Positions 25,375-34,600 of a stretch of DNA of 64,000 nt are shown piece by piece. The position numbers and the translations under genes are program-made. Source of the stretch: Paraconexibacter antarcticus (lineage in GTDB: Bacteria > Actinomycetota > Thermoleophilia > Solirubrobacterales > Solirubrobacteraceae); NCBI RefSeq assembly GCF_024220175.1, contig NZ_CP098502.1, positions 1,798,001 to 1,862,000 on the forward strand. The letters are read 5' to 3'. The notes under the pieces are model-generated. The model was given only the letters and a program-made list of their open reading frames with translations. It ran no database searches and was not told where the DNA came from. Each line of letters starts with the position of its first letter. Position 1 is the first letter of the stretch.

Positions 25375-25971
25375 TCAGGGGACGGTGGTCGGGCGGGGGC
25401 GGGGGCGGGCTCGGGGAGCGGCGGGGCGCGGCACGGTGCGATCCTGGAGCGCGGGGGCGACGCGGAGTCCGAGCAGCACGAGGCTCGGGGCGACGGACAG
25501 GGCGACGAGCGCGAGGAACCACGGCGCCCCGGCGTCCGTCCCCATGCCGAGGGTGTGGATGAGGCCACCGAGCCACGTCAGCAGCGTGAAGCGGTGCACG
25601 ACCTTCCAGCGCTTCGGGCCGATACGCCGGCGGGCGTAGTAGGCCAGCCCGAACGCGATCATGCCCCAGCCGCTGACGATGCCGATCGTCATCCAGATCG
25701 TGTGGTAGGAGGAGACGAGCGGGATCGTGATGTCGGCGACGCTCGGGTGCAGGTACGCGTCGAAGAGGAGCGACACGGCGTGGACGACGATCGAGATCAT
25801 CACGCCGATCGAGAGCGCCTCGTGGAGGGTGCGGCGGTCGGAGAGGCGGCCCTTGCCGAGCTTCGCCGCCATCGAGAGGCCGAGCCCCACGGAGATGCTC
25901 GCGAAGACCATCGCCGAGATGCCGGCCGCGCGGCTCGTGATCCAGAAAAGGTGCGGGGAGAGGCTGCTCAT
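25375..25971 (-). CDS. Ferric reductase-like transmembrane protein
   Basis: The 198-residue protein has six membrane segments and His residues in membrane-adjacent positions (LHEALSIG, VVHAVSLL, SSYHTIWM, VVHRFTLL, LIHTLGMG) in the pattern of ferric reductase-like/YedZ heme-binding membrane domains. It probably holds b-type heme and moves electrons across the membrane; the partner and acceptor are unknown. The ATG at 25971 has CAGACT 7 nt upstream and no Shine-Dalgarno. The C-terminus is Pro/Arg-rich and cytoplasmic. Confidence 0.8.
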   Translation of the reverse strand: MSSLSPHLFWITSRAAGISAMVFASISVGLGLSMAAKLGKGRLSDRRTLHEALSIGVMISIVVHAVSLLFDAYLHPSVADITIPLVSSYHTIWMTIGIVSGWGMIAFGLAYYARRRIGPKRWKVVHRFTLLTWLGGLIHTLGMGTDAGAPWFLALVALSVAPSLVLLGLRVAPALQDRTVPRPAAPRARPRPRPTTVP

Positions 25972-26044
25972 GACGGGCAGTCTGCGGCCCGCGGCTGGCC
26001 CGAGCCTGCGTGTTTCCTGAGAGGTTCCTGAGGGCCGGCCGTGA

Positions 26045-26464
26045 TCAGGCGGCGGCCGCCGCGCCGAGGGCGTCGCGCATGAGCGCCGGCGCCGGGACCT
26101 TCGTGAGCGCCCGCGCGTCGACGCACACGTGGCGGATCGTCCCCTCGAGGATCCGCGTGCCCGACCGGTCGATCGCGATCTGCGAGGTGACCGACGACGC
26201 CGACGTGAGCGCCGGGGTCAGCGTCACCTCGAGCTCGTCGTCGAAGCGCGCGGAAGCACGGAACCGCAGCTGCAGGTCGGCGACGACGACGTCGACGCCC
26301 GTCGCCTCGACGAACCGCTGGTAGGAGCCGAACAGCGCCCGCCACAGCTCGGTGATCGTGACGTCGACGTACACGACGTAGTTCGCGTTGAAGACGACGC
26401 CCTGCGGGTCGCACTCGTTGTAGCGGACGCGGAGCGGGTGGGTGAACGGCACGGCGGCGGGCAT
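26045..26464 (-). CDS. Acyl-CoA thioesterase, hotdog fold (4HBT type)
   Basis: The 139-residue protein has the size of a single hotdog domain. The segment YNECDPQGVVFNANYVVY carries the Asp that is catalytic in 4-hydroxybenzoyl-CoA thioesterases, and the later FRASARFDDELEV strand is typical. It should hydrolyse an acyl-CoA in the cytoplasm; chain specificity cannot be read. TAGCGT lies 9 nt before the start with no Shine-Dalgarno. Confidence 0.88.
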   Translation of the reverse strand: MPAAVPFTHPLRVRYNECDPQGVVFNANYVVYVDVTITELWRALFGSYQRFVEATGVDVVVADLQLRFRASARFDDELEVTLTPALTSASSVTSQIAIDRSGTRILEGTIRHVCVDARALTKVPAPALMRDALGAAAAA

Positions 26465-26509
26465 CGCCGCGGGACGCTACCGGGGCCGGCGAGGAGGGCC
26501 GACCCGCCC

Positions 26510-27418
26510 TCAGCGGCCGGCGCCCGCGTTCCGGAACGCGGAGAGGAACTGCCAGGTCGCGACCGTCGCGCTGAACGGCCGCTGCGAGTCCTCGCCGGCC
26601 CAGTCGTGCCCGAGGTGCGCGACGCGGTCGTTCTCGACGATCGTGCCCGTGCTGCAGGCCCAGCGCGCCTGGGTGACGGCCGGCGTCAGGGCCTTCGTCA
26701 CGGGGGTGCCGCCGCAGCCGTCGCGTGCGCGCCACCCGTCGACATACGTCTGCACGGCGCCGGCGTGGGCCGGGCCCTTGCCGTTGTACGGGACGATCGG
26801 GTCCGAGGCCCCGTGGATCTCGAGGATCGAGAGCGGGCGGGCAGGCGTGCAGTCCGGAAGCGTCGAGTAGCCGCCCGACACCGGCGCCGCGGCGGCGAGC
26901 AGGTCGGCCGCCGAGCAGGCCATCCGCGCCGTCATGCCGCCGCCGTTCGACATCCCGGTGATGACCACGCGCGTCGGGTCGGCGCAGACGCCGGGGCCGG
27001 CCAGCACCCCGATGACCTTGCGCAGGTAATCGACGTCGGGGTCGTCGGGCGTGGACGCGAAGTCCCACGCCGGCCGCGCGCCGCGGGCCGTCGGGTACGC
27101 GACGAGGAAGTGGCGCCGGTTGGCGAGCGCCGAGTAGCCGGTGAGCCGCGCGATCGCCCGGCCCGGCTGGTTCACGCCCCCGAGGACGACGACGACCGCT
27201 GGACGCACCCCGGGCGGCAGGCCCTTCGGGACGTGGAGGTCCACCGGGGGCCACGCGGGGTCCACGCGGAGCCTCGGCGTGCCGGCGGCGGGCACGGTGC
27301 ACCCCGCGGCCGCCGCGGCGGGGGCGGGGGTCCCGGACGCGGCGACGAGCGCCGCGCCCGCGAGCGCGAGGAGGCCGGCGACGAGGCCGGCCGGGCGACG
27401 GGCGGCGGCACCTGACAC
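26510..27418 (-). CDS. Secreted PHB depolymerase/LpqC-type esterase
   Basis: The 302-residue protein begins with an export signal (hydrophobic stretch 10-38 ending in Ala-rich AAAAAG before Cys40, so a lipoprotein is possible). The alpha/beta-hydrolase nucleophile is Ser157 in ITGMSNGGGM, the acid Asp follows in EIHGASDPIVPY, and a His in VAHLGHDW completes the triad. This is the poly(3-hydroxybutyrate) depolymerase/feruloyl esterase-like family; the natural ester is uncertain. The start is GTG 27418 with TACCCT 7 nt upstream, matching the leaderless pattern. Confidence 0.85.
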   Translation of the reverse strand: MSGAAARRPAGLVAGLLALAGAALVAASGTPAPAAAAAGCTVPAAGTPRLRVDPAWPPVDLHVPKGLPPGVRPAVVVVLGGVNQPGRAIARLTGYSALANRRHFLVAYPTARGARPAWDFASTPDDPDVDYLRKVIGVLAGPGVCADPTRVVITGMSNGGGMTARMACSAADLLAAAAPVSGGYSTLPDCTPARPLSILEIHGASDPIVPYNGKGPAHAGAVQTYVDGWRARDGCGGTPVTKALTPAVTQARWACSTGTIVENDRVAHLGHDWAGEDSQRPFSATVATWQFLSAFRNAGAGR

Positions 27419-27454
27419 GCGGGCCAGGGTAGTGCCGCCGCCGGTCGCGGTGCG

Positions 27455-28324
27455 TCAGTCGTCGCCGCCCCCGTCCGAGCCGGAGCCCTGGGAGGCGTCG
27501 CCGGACGGACGGGCGACGCCGGGCGCGGCCCCGGTCCGGGACCCCGAGCCGTCCTCGCCGTTGTCGCCGTTGTCGCCCTGGTCGTCGCCCTGGTCGTCGG
27601 CCTGCTGCGCGTTCCCGTCCTGCGAGTCGCCGACCGCCGTGTAGGTGCCGTCCCCGTTCGGGGTGACGACGAGCTCGAGCTCGTCACCCACGTGGTACTG
27701 CGTGATGTCGAACGTCGCCGGGAGGTCGACGGTGATCGCCGCCCCGGTGATCTCGCCGTCGTCGTCGGCGCTGAGGCTCAGCGTGCGCGCCACCGGGTCG
27801 ACCGCGAGGACCTGACCCTCGAGATCCGTCGTGCCGGTGTCCTGCCCGTCCTCCTGGACCTTCTGCGCCTGGAGGTCACCCTGGTCGTCGATCGTCGTCG
27901 TCGCGGTGACGGTCGTGCCGACCGGCGGCACCGGGTCCGACGCAGCCGACGCGCGGTGGCGGGCCGCGGTGACGACGAGCGACACGCCGCGGGCGGAGAC
28001 GACGAACTGCCGGTGGGCCCGGTCGGCGAAGGTCACCACGCCATGGACGCGGGCGCGGGTGAGCCGGGAGCCGAGGCGCACGCTGCTCGCGCCGAACGTC
28101 CCGTTGGCGAGCGTGCGCCCGTGGACGGTAACCCCGCGGCCGGCCTTCAGGTGGCGGGTGGTGTGGACGGCAGTGAGCCGGCCGGCCGGGCCGGCGACGA
28201 CGAACGAGTGGGCGTGCCGGCTCGTGTGGACGACGATGCCCTTGACGGTCGCCGCGGACGCGGTGCCGGCGAGGGCGGAGGTCGCGACGAGGGCGGTCGC
28301 GGCGGTGATGAGGGTTTTGCGCAT
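27455..28324 (-). CDS. Secreted DUF5666-like protein with acidic tail
   Basis: The 289-residue protein has a classic signal peptide (residues 1-24, cleavage after ASA). Two or three beta-rich repeats follow (VKGIVVHTSRHAHSFVVAGP and VHGVVTFADRAHRQFVVSAR are clearly related; a third is EGQVLAVDPVARTLSL), in the manner of DUF5666 OB-like domains. The last 60 residues are Asp/Gly/Asn/Gln-rich low complexity. It is probably an exported protein of unknown function. A GGAAAG lies upstream of the ATG at 28324. It is divergent from the ABC importer operon. Confidence 0.75.
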   Translation of the reverse strand: MRKTLITAATALVATSALAGTASAATVKGIVVHTSRHAHSFVVAGPAGRLTAVHTTRHLKAGRGVTVHGRTLANGTFGASSVRLGSRLTRARVHGVVTFADRAHRQFVVSARGVSLVVTAARHRASAASDPVPPVGTTVTATTTIDDQGDLQAQKVQEDGQDTGTTDLEGQVLAVDPVARTLSLSADDDGEITGAAITVDLPATFDITQYHVGDELELVVTPNGDGTYTAVGDSQDGNAQQADDQGDDQGDNGDNGEDGSGSRTGAAPGVARPSGDASQGSGSDGGGDD

Positions 28325-28594
28325 GGGGCTTTCCGGTCGGTTCGGGCGGCAGGTGGGACGCCGCTTCAGCCAGGAGACACCATGGGCGCGCGAAGATCAC
28401 GGCGGCTCGACCGATGTTCCCGAAACGAAGGAGATCCTCATCGATCGCGCGATGAGTCGCCGCTCACCCTGCGCACCGCCGGCCGCCGAGCACGTTCTCA
28501 TACGAACGGTTGTGTCTCGGGAGAATCGCCGAAAAGCGGCACCGCCCCTCGATTTGTTCAGTCGGTGCCGTGCGCGTAGGCCTTGTCGGCGCGT

Positions 28595-28635
28595 TTATCT
28601 CCGGATAAGGATTGGAAGGTCTGGTCACCGGACCA
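28595..28635. promoter_or_regulatory. Two inverted repeats upstream of the ABC importer operon
   Basis: TTATCTCCGGATAA (28595-28608) and TGGTCACCGGACCA (28622-28635) are both perfect 5-4-5 inverted repeats, with centres 27 bp apart, in the 378-bp gap (28325-28702) between the DUF5666-like gene and the importer. They differ in sequence, so they may bind different proteins. The gap is noticeably richer in A/T than the rest of the window and contains no supported gene. Confidence 0.45.
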
Positions 28636-28702
28636 ACGACACTCCGCCGCCGTCCGGCCAGCTCCGCACCCCGATCGCCGACCTCCGAAGGAGCCTCTCG
28701 AC

Positions 28703-30421
28703 TTGTCCGCACGTCCGCACGTCCTCACCGCCGCTGCCGTCGCAGCGGCCGGCCTGACCCTGGGGCTCACCGCCTGCGGGTCCGGTTCGTCGTCCTCGAC
28801 CTCGACCGCCGCGGGCACCACCGCCGGCACCACGTCCTCCGGAACCCCCGCCGCGACCGGCAAGCCCGGTGGCAGCGTCACCGCCCTGTTCGGCACCGCC
28901 CCCGACTACCTCGATCCGGGCGAGGCCTATACGACCCAGGGCGCCGAGCCGCACTGGATCACGTACACGGGCCTCTACACCTATGCGCACGCCGACGGCA
29001 CCGCCGGCACGCAGGTCATCCCCGGCCTCGCCGACGCGCTGCCGAAGATCTCGAGCGACGGCAAGACGTACACGATGACCCTCCGCAAGGGGCTCGTGTT
29101 CTCCGACGGCACGCCGGTCAAGGCGAAGGACTTCACGTCGACGATCGAGCGGAGCATCCGCCTGAACTGGGGCGGCAAGTCGTTCTTCACCGGCAACATC
29201 AAGGGCGCCGACGCCTTCGACAAGAAGCAGAGCAAGACGATCTCCGGCATCAAGGCGGACGACGCCACCGGCAGGATCACGATCACGCTCAAGCAGCCGT
29301 ACGGAGCGTTCCTCAACGTCCTCGCCTTTCCCGCCGCCGGACTCGTCCCGAGCGGTACCGCCGTGAAGAACCTCTCGAACGACCCGCCGCCCGGCGTCGG
29401 GCCATACATGATCAAGGACGTCGTCCCGAACCGGTCGTTCACCGCGGTCCCGAATCCGCAGTGGGCGAAGATGAACATCCCGGGCATCCCGGCGGCGAAG
29501 GTCACGGTCAACGTCAAGATCGTCTCCAACACGCAGCTCGAGGCCGAGCAGGTGCTCAACAACTCCGCGGACGTGTTCGACAACTTCGACACGCTGCCCC
29601 CGTCCCTCCTCGCCCAGGCGAAGAACCAGGCGTCCGACCGCTTCAGCCAGGTGCCCGCGGTCTCGACGTACTACTTCTTCATGAACACGCAGACCAAGCC
29701 GTTCAACAACCAGATGGCGCGGCAGGCCGTTGACATGGCGATCGACCGGCGCGCGATCTCGCGGCTCTCCTCGGGCACGCTGCAGCCCGGCTGCTTCTTC
29801 CTTCCGCCGGGCATGCAGGGCCACCCGGACGGCCCCTGCCCGTCGGCCGGCGACCCGAACGCCAAGCCCGACCTCGCGAAGGCCCGCGCGCTCCTGAAGA
29901 AGTCCGGCGAGTTCGGCGCGAAGGTCACGGTGTGGGGGCAGAACCGCTCCCCGCGCAAGGAGTACATCGACTACTACACGAGCGTCCTGAACCAGCTCGG
30001 CTTCAAGGCGACGACGAAGCTCATCGCCGACGCCGCGTACTTCCCGACGATCGGCAACCTGAAGTCCGACCCCCAGACCGGCTTCGCCGACTGGAACCAG
30101 GACTTCCCGAACCCGTCCGACTTCTACCTGCTGCTCGACAAGAACTCGATCCAGCAGACGAACAACCAGAACTTCAGTCAGGTGAAGGACCCGCACATCC
30201 AGAGCGAGCTCGCCTACCTGAACAAGGTGCCGGCCGCGGATCTCGCCAAGGCCGCCCCGCGCTGGGCCGCCCTCGACAAGTACGTCGAGCAGAAGGCGTA
30301 CTTCGCGAACTACGGCTACCTCGTCATCCCGAAGTTCATGTCCACGAAGATCGACTACAAGTCGGCGATCGTCAGCCCCGTGTACGGCAACGACTGGACC
30401 AGCTGGTCGGTCGGGGGGTAG
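28703..30421 (+). CDS. ABC importer substrate-binding lipoprotein (family 5, DppA/OppA-like)
   Basis: The 572-residue protein has a lipoprotein signal ending in the lipobox LTAC, a Ser/Thr-rich linker and a family 5 solute-binding domain (GLADALPKISSDGKTYTMTL, FSDGTPVKAKDFTSTIERS, and MNTQTKPFNNQMARQAVDMA are family landmarks). The start is TTG 28703: GAAGGAG is 9 nt upstream and the signal peptide begins there, whereas a longer frame upstream adds 40 residues without sense. It captures peptides, nickel or similar solutes outside the membrane and delivers them to the permeases encoded next. Confidence 0.92.
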   Translation: MSARPHVLTAAAVAAAGLTLGLTACGSGSSSSTSTAAGTTAGTTSSGTPAATGKPGGSVTALFGTAPDYLDPGEAYTTQGAEPHWITYTGLYTYAHADGTAGTQVIPGLADALPKISSDGKTYTMTLRKGLVFSDGTPVKAKDFTSTIERSIRLNWGGKSFFTGNIKGADAFDKKQSKTISGIKADDATGRITITLKQPYGAFLNVLAFPAAGLVPSGTAVKNLSNDPPPGVGPYMIKDVVPNRSFTAVPNPQWAKMNIPGIPAAKVTVNVKIVSNTQLEAEQVLNNSADVFDNFDTLPPSLLAQAKNQASDRFSQVPAVSTYYFFMNTQTKPFNNQMARQAVDMAIDRRAISRLSSGTLQPGCFFLPPGMQGHPDGPCPSAGDPNAKPDLAKARALLKKSGEFGAKVTVWGQNRSPRKEYIDYYTSVLNQLGFKATTKLIADAAYFPTIGNLKSDPQTGFADWNQDFPNPSDFYLLLDKNSIQQTNNQNFSQVKDPHIQSELAYLNKVPAADLAKAAPRWAALDKYVEQKAYFANYGYLVIPKFMSTKIDYKSAIVSPVYGNDWTSWSVGG

Positions 30422-30428
30422 CAGGACC

Positions 30429-31484
30429 GTGTCGGCGAACCCCGCGGCCCGAGGCGCCGCCGGCACCGAGTTCACGGCCGGCATCCCGTCCGCCCTCCAG
30501 GCGGACGCGGATGCCGGGACCGCGGGCATCGGGCCCTACCGGCTCGCGTGGCTGCGGCTGAAGCGCAACCGCGTCGCGCTCGTCTTCGGCGCGATCTTCG
30601 TGCTCATGGTCGTGCTCTGCCTGCTCGCGCCGGTGTACGCGCACCACATCGCGCACACCGGCCCGACCGAGAACCACATCACCGACCAGGTGAAGGTCGG
30701 CGGGAAGCTCACCGACGTCGTCTCGACCGACGGCATCCCGATCGGCCCGACGTGGCACGGCCGCTTCTTCCTCGGGGCGGACGCGAACGGCCGCGACGTC
30801 GCGGTGCGGCTGCTCTACGGCGGGCGCAACTCGCTCGAGGTCGCGGGCGTGGCGACGCTCATCACGATGATCCTCGCGACGCTCATGGGCGCCGCCGCCG
30901 GCTACTTCCGCGGCTTCACCGACGCCGTCCTCGCCCGGGTCCTCGACCTCATCTGGGCCTATCCGGCCGTCCTGCTCGGCGTCGCGCTGGGGGTGACGAT
31001 CGCGGTCGGCGGGCTCAATCTCGGGCTCTTCCAGCTGCACGGCAACTCACTGATGGTCCCCGCGGTCATCATCGGGGTGGTCTACGTCCCGTACGTCGCC
31101 AAGCCGCTGCGCGGGCAGACGCTGAGCCTGCGCGAGAAGGAGTTCATCGACGCCGCCCGCGCGCAGGGCCTCTCGCACGCGCGCATCCTCGTCTCGGAGG
31201 TCCTGCCGAACCTCCTCTCGACGATCATCGTCTTCGTCCCGCTCATCGTCGCGAACGCGATCCTCCTGGAGGCCGCGCTCTCCTACCTCGGCGCCGGCGT
31301 CCAGGACCCGAACCCGTCGTGGGGAACGATGATCAGCGACGGCATCCGCCTCATCCCGAGCGCGATCCACCTGACGTTCGTGCCCGGCGGGATGCTCGTC
31401 CTGACGATCCTCGGCATCAACGTCTTCGGTGACGGTGTGCGCGACGCGCTCGACCCGCGGGCCACCGTCCACCTGGAGCACTGA
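30429..31484 (+). CDS. ABC importer permease, DppC/OppC type
   Basis: The 351-residue permease has an N-terminal OppC_N-type segment with the first membrane helix, a long periplasmic insert (about 75-120), and the BPD_transp domain with the EAA loop AQGLSHARILVSEVLPNL that docks the ATPases. GTG start 7 bp after the binding-protein stop. In most Dpp/Opp operons the B-type permease comes first; here the C-type is first, which is less common but harmless. Part of a five-gene operon. Confidence 0.92.
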   Translation: MSANPAARGAAGTEFTAGIPSALQADADAGTAGIGPYRLAWLRLKRNRVALVFGAIFVLMVVLCLLAPVYAHHIAHTGPTENHITDQVKVGGKLTDVVSTDGIPIGPTWHGRFFLGADANGRDVAVRLLYGGRNSLEVAGVATLITMILATLMGAAAGYFRGFTDAVLARVLDLIWAYPAVLLGVALGVTIAVGGLNLGLFQLHGNSLMVPAVIIGVVYVPYVAKPLRGQTLSLREKEFIDAARAQGLSHARILVSEVLPNLLSTIIVFVPLIVANAILLEAALSYLGAGVQDPNPSWGTMISDGIRLIPSAIHLTFVPGGMLVLTILGINVFGDGVRDALDPRATVHLEH

Positions 31485-31485
31485 G

Positions 31486-32430
31486 ATGGGACGCTTCGTC
31501 GTCAACCGCCTCGCGTCCGTGGTCGCTGTCCTCTTCGCGATCTCGGTCCTGACCTTCCTCATCTTCCAGGCGATCCCGAACGGGGATCCGGCGCTGCGGC
31601 TCGCCGGCCGCCTTGCCACCCCGCAGCAGGTGCAGGACGTGCGCGAGCAGTGGGGCTTCGACAAGCCGATCTACGAGCAGTACGGCAAGACGATGAAGCT
31701 CATCCTCACCGGCAAGGTGACGTCGTACACGCAGCAGCTGAACGTCCTCGACGAGGTGAGGGCGGACGCGCCCGCGACGATCTCACTCGTCACCGGGGCC
31801 GCCGTCATCTGGCTCGGCTTCGGCATCGTCTTCGGGCTGCTGTCGGCGATCTCGGCGGGGCGGTGGCTCGATCGCTTCCTCACCGTGCTCGCGCTCGTCG
31901 GCGTCTCCACCCCCGTCTTCCTGCTCGGGGCGGTGATGCTCTACTACCTCGGCTACAAGTGGCACCTCTTCCCGCTCGGTGGGTACGTGAAGCTGACCGA
32001 CGACCCGTGGGGGTGGTTCACCCACCTGATCATGCCCTGGACCGCGCTGTCGGTCCTCTTCATCGGGGTCTACTCGCGCGTGCTCCGCTCGACCGTGCTC
32101 GACACCCTCGGGGAGGACTACGTGCGCGCCGCGCGAGCGAAGGGCCTCACCGAGCGGCGCGTGCTCGTCAAGCACGTCCTGCGCAACTCGATGATCCCGA
32201 TCATCTCGCTCTTCGGGCTCGACTTCGCCGCCGCGATCGGCGGCGGCGCGATCCTCACCGAGTCCGTCTTCAACCTCCACGGCATCGGCCAGTACGCGGC
32301 CGAGTCGATCTCCCGCCTCGACGTCCCGCCGATCCTCGTCATCACGATGCTCGGGGCCTTCGCCGTCGTCATCCTCAGCGCGGTCGTCGACGTCGTGTAC
32401 GCCCTGCTCGACCCGAGGATCCGCCTGTGA
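31486..32430 (+). CDS. ABC importer permease, DppB/OppB type
   Basis: The 314-residue permease shows the N-terminal OppB signature (FVVNRLASVVAVLFAISVLTF, LIFQAIPNGDPA), six membrane segments and the EAA loop AKGLTERRVLVKHVLRNSMI. It begins one base after the preceding stop codon. Together with the C-type permease it forms the membrane channel of the importer. Confidence 0.93.
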   Translation: MGRFVVNRLASVVAVLFAISVLTFLIFQAIPNGDPALRLAGRLATPQQVQDVREQWGFDKPIYEQYGKTMKLILTGKVTSYTQQLNVLDEVRADAPATISLVTGAAVIWLGFGIVFGLLSAISAGRWLDRFLTVLALVGVSTPVFLLGAVMLYYLGYKWHLFPLGGYVKLTDDPWGWFTHLIMPWTALSVLFIGVYSRVLRSTVLDTLGEDYVRAARAKGLTERRVLVKHVLRNSMIPIISLFGLDFAAAIGGGAILTESVFNLHGIGQYAAESISRLDVPPILVITMLGAFAVVILSAVVDVVYALLDPRIRL

Positions 32431-33515
32431 CGCCCGATCCCGCACCCGCCGCCGCTCCGGCCGCGGCGGACGCGACCGACCCGCTGCTCGTCGTCGACGG
32501 CCTGTCGGTCTCCTTCGCGACCGAGGAGGGCATCGTCCAGGCCGTCGGCGACGTCTCGTTCACCGTGGGCCGCGGCGAGATCGTCGCGATCGTCGGCGAG
32601 TCCGGCTCGGGCAAGTCGGTGACCGCGATGACGCTCATGGGCCTCACGCGGTCCCCGAACGCGCGCTTCGGCGGGACCGCCCAGCTCGGGGGCCACGAGC
32701 TCGTCGGCGCGTCGGCGGACGAGCTGCGGCGGGTCCGCGGCGCCGAGATCGCGATGGTCTTCCAGGACCCGATGACGTCCCTCGACCCCGTCTACCGGAT
32801 CGGCGACCAGATCGTGGAGCAGATCCTCGCCCACGAGAAGATCCCGAAGGCCGCGGCGCTCGACCGCGCCGTCGCGCTCATGGAGCGCGTCGGGATCCCG
32901 CACGCGCGAGAGCGGCTGCGTTCCTACCCGCACGAGTTCTCGGGCGGCATGCGCCAGCGGGTGATGATCGCGATGGCGCTCAGCTGTTCGCCCCAGCTCC
33001 TCATCGCCGACGAGCCCACGACGGCGCTCGACGTCACCGTCCAGGCCCAGATCCTCGAGCAGCTGCGCACCCTCCGCGACGAGACCGGCGCCGGCGTCAT
33101 CCTCGTCACGCACGACCTCGGCGTCGTCGCCGACATCGCCGACCGCATCCTCGTCATGTACGGCGGGCGCATCGTCGAGCAGGGCACGCTCGACGAGCTC
33201 TTCTACGACCCGCAGCACCCGTACACGTGGGGCCTGCTCGGGTCGATCCCCCGGCTCGACGGGCCGCTCGGCGTCCGGCTGCCCGCGATCCCCGGGACCC
33301 CGCCGTCGCTTCTGAACACGCCGGCGGGCTGCCACTTCCGCCCGCGCTGCCCGGAGGCGTTCGACCGGTGCGGCGAGATGCCACCGCTCGTCGCGCGGAG
33401 CCCCGGGTCGCCCGGGCACTGCGATCGCTGCTGGCTCGAGCCCGCGACCAAGCGGGCGCAGCGCGAGACCGACGGCCGCATCGGCCTGCGGACCGAGGGG
33501 ACGGTGATCGCATGA
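32427..33515 (+). CDS. ABC importer ATPase, DppD/OppD type
   Basis: The 362-residue ATPase has Walker A GESGSGKS, Q-loop FQDPMTSLDP, signature FSGGMRQR, Walker B LLIADEPTTALD and the C-terminal oligopeptide/dipeptide extension with Cys residues in CHFRPRCPEAFDRC, which binds an iron-sulfur cluster in some members. The GTG start overlaps the permease stop (GTGA). A 20-residue Ala/Pro-rich N-terminal tail precedes the domain. Confidence 0.93.
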   Translation: MTPDPAPAAAPAAADATDPLLVVDGLSVSFATEEGIVQAVGDVSFTVGRGEIVAIVGESGSGKSVTAMTLMGLTRSPNARFGGTAQLGGHELVGASADELRRVRGAEIAMVFQDPMTSLDPVYRIGDQIVEQILAHEKIPKAAALDRAVALMERVGIPHARERLRSYPHEFSGGMRQRVMIAMALSCSPQLLIADEPTTALDVTVQAQILEQLRTLRDETGAGVILVTHDLGVVADIADRILVMYGGRIVEQGTLDELFYDPQHPYTWGLLGSIPRLDGPLGVRLPAIPGTPPSLLNTPAGCHFRPRCPEAFDRCGEMPPLVARSPGSPGHCDRCWLEPATKRAQRETDGRIGLRTEGTVIA

Positions 33516-34600
33516 CAACGGACGGCGCCGCCCAGGGCGCTCCGGTCCCGGACCACCCCGCGACCGCGCCGGCCGCCGGCGAGCCCGTGCTCGAGGTCCG
33601 CGACCTCGAGGTCCACTTCCCGCTCCGCTCCGGGGCGCTCTTCGGCCGCAGCCGCGGCGTCGTGCACGCCGTCGACGGCGTCTCGTTCACGCTCGCCGAC
33701 CGCGAGACGCTCGGCATCGTGGGGGAGTCGGGTTGCGGCAAGAGCACGCTCATCCGCACGCTCGCGCGCCTGACCGACGCGACCGGCGGCGAGATCCGCT
33801 TCCGCGGCGAGGACATCACCCACGCCGGCCGCCGCCGACTCGGCCCGGTCCGCCGCGAGCTGCAGATGGTCTTCCAGGACCCGCAGGCCTCACTGAACCC
33901 GCGAAAGCGCGTCGGCCAGATCCTCGCCACGCCGCTGCGCCTGCGGGGCGTCGGGCGGGACGCGGTGGCGGGGGAGACCCGAGAGCTGCTCGCCCGCGTC
34001 GGGATGAACCCCGAGCACGTCAACCGCTTCCCGCACGAGTTCTCGGGCGGCCAGCGGCAGCGGATCGGCATCGCCCGTGCGCTTGCGCTCCAGCCGCAGG
34101 TCCTCATGCTCGACGAGCCGGTCTCGGCGCTCGACGTCTCGATCCAGGCGCAGGTCATCAACCTCCTCGACGACCTGCAGCAGGAGTTCGGGCTCGCTTA
34201 CGTCTTCGTCGCGCACGACCTCTCGGTCGTCCGCCACGTCTCCGACCGCATCGCGGTGATGTACCTCGGCAAGCTCATGGAGGTCTCGCCTGCGAGCGAG
34301 CTGTACTCGCGGCCGATCCACCCGTACACCGACGCGCTGCTGTCGGCGATCCCGATCCCGGATCCGCGGCGTAACCGGGCTCGGACACGGACGGTGGCGA
34401 CCGGCGAGCCGCCGAACCCGATCGATCCGCCGAAGGGCTGCCGCTTCCACACCCGCTGCCCGCTGGCGACCGACGAGTGCGCGACGACGGCGCCCCCGCT
34501 GCGTGACTTCGGGGGCGGCCACCTTGCGGCGTGCCACCACCCGATGAACCTCAGCGCCGCAGCCGCAGCGCCTTCGTCACCGTCAGCGGCGTCCCGCTGA
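33512..34600 (+). CDS. ABC importer ATPase, DppF/OppF type
   Basis: The 362-residue ATPase has Walker A GESGCGKST, Q-loop FQDPQASLNPRKRV (the NPR form is characteristic of the F subunit), signature FSGGQRQR and Walker B VLMLDEPVSALD, plus a C-terminal Cys motif CRFHTRCPLATDEC. It overlaps the D subunit gene by 4 bp (ATGA) and ends the operon. Its last 50 bp overlap the convergent secreted-protein gene; the final Ala/Ser-rich residues are probably not functionally constrained. Confidence 0.93.
   Translation: MTTDGAAQGAPVPDHPATAPAAGEPVLEVRDLEVHFPLRSGALFGRSRGVVHAVDGVSFTLADRETLGIVGESGCGKSTLIRTLARLTDATGGEIRFRGEDITHAGRRRLGPVRRELQMVFQDPQASLNPRKRVGQILATPLRLRGVGRDAVAGETRELLARVGMNPEHVNRFPHEFSGGQRQRIGIARALALQPQVLMLDEPVSALDVSIQAQVINLLDDLQQEFGLAYVFVAHDLSVVRHVSDRIAVMYLGKLMEVSPASELYSRPIHPYTDALLSAIPIPDPRRNRARTRTVATGEPPNPIDPPKGCRFHTRCPLATDECATTAPPLRDFGGGHLAACHHPMNLSAAAAAPSSPSAASR

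Noticed and set aside
30429-32430. Permease order C-type before B-type as evidence of rearrangement
   Set aside because: The joints are tight and intact, and this order occurs in other Dpp/Opp-like operons; no break is visible.
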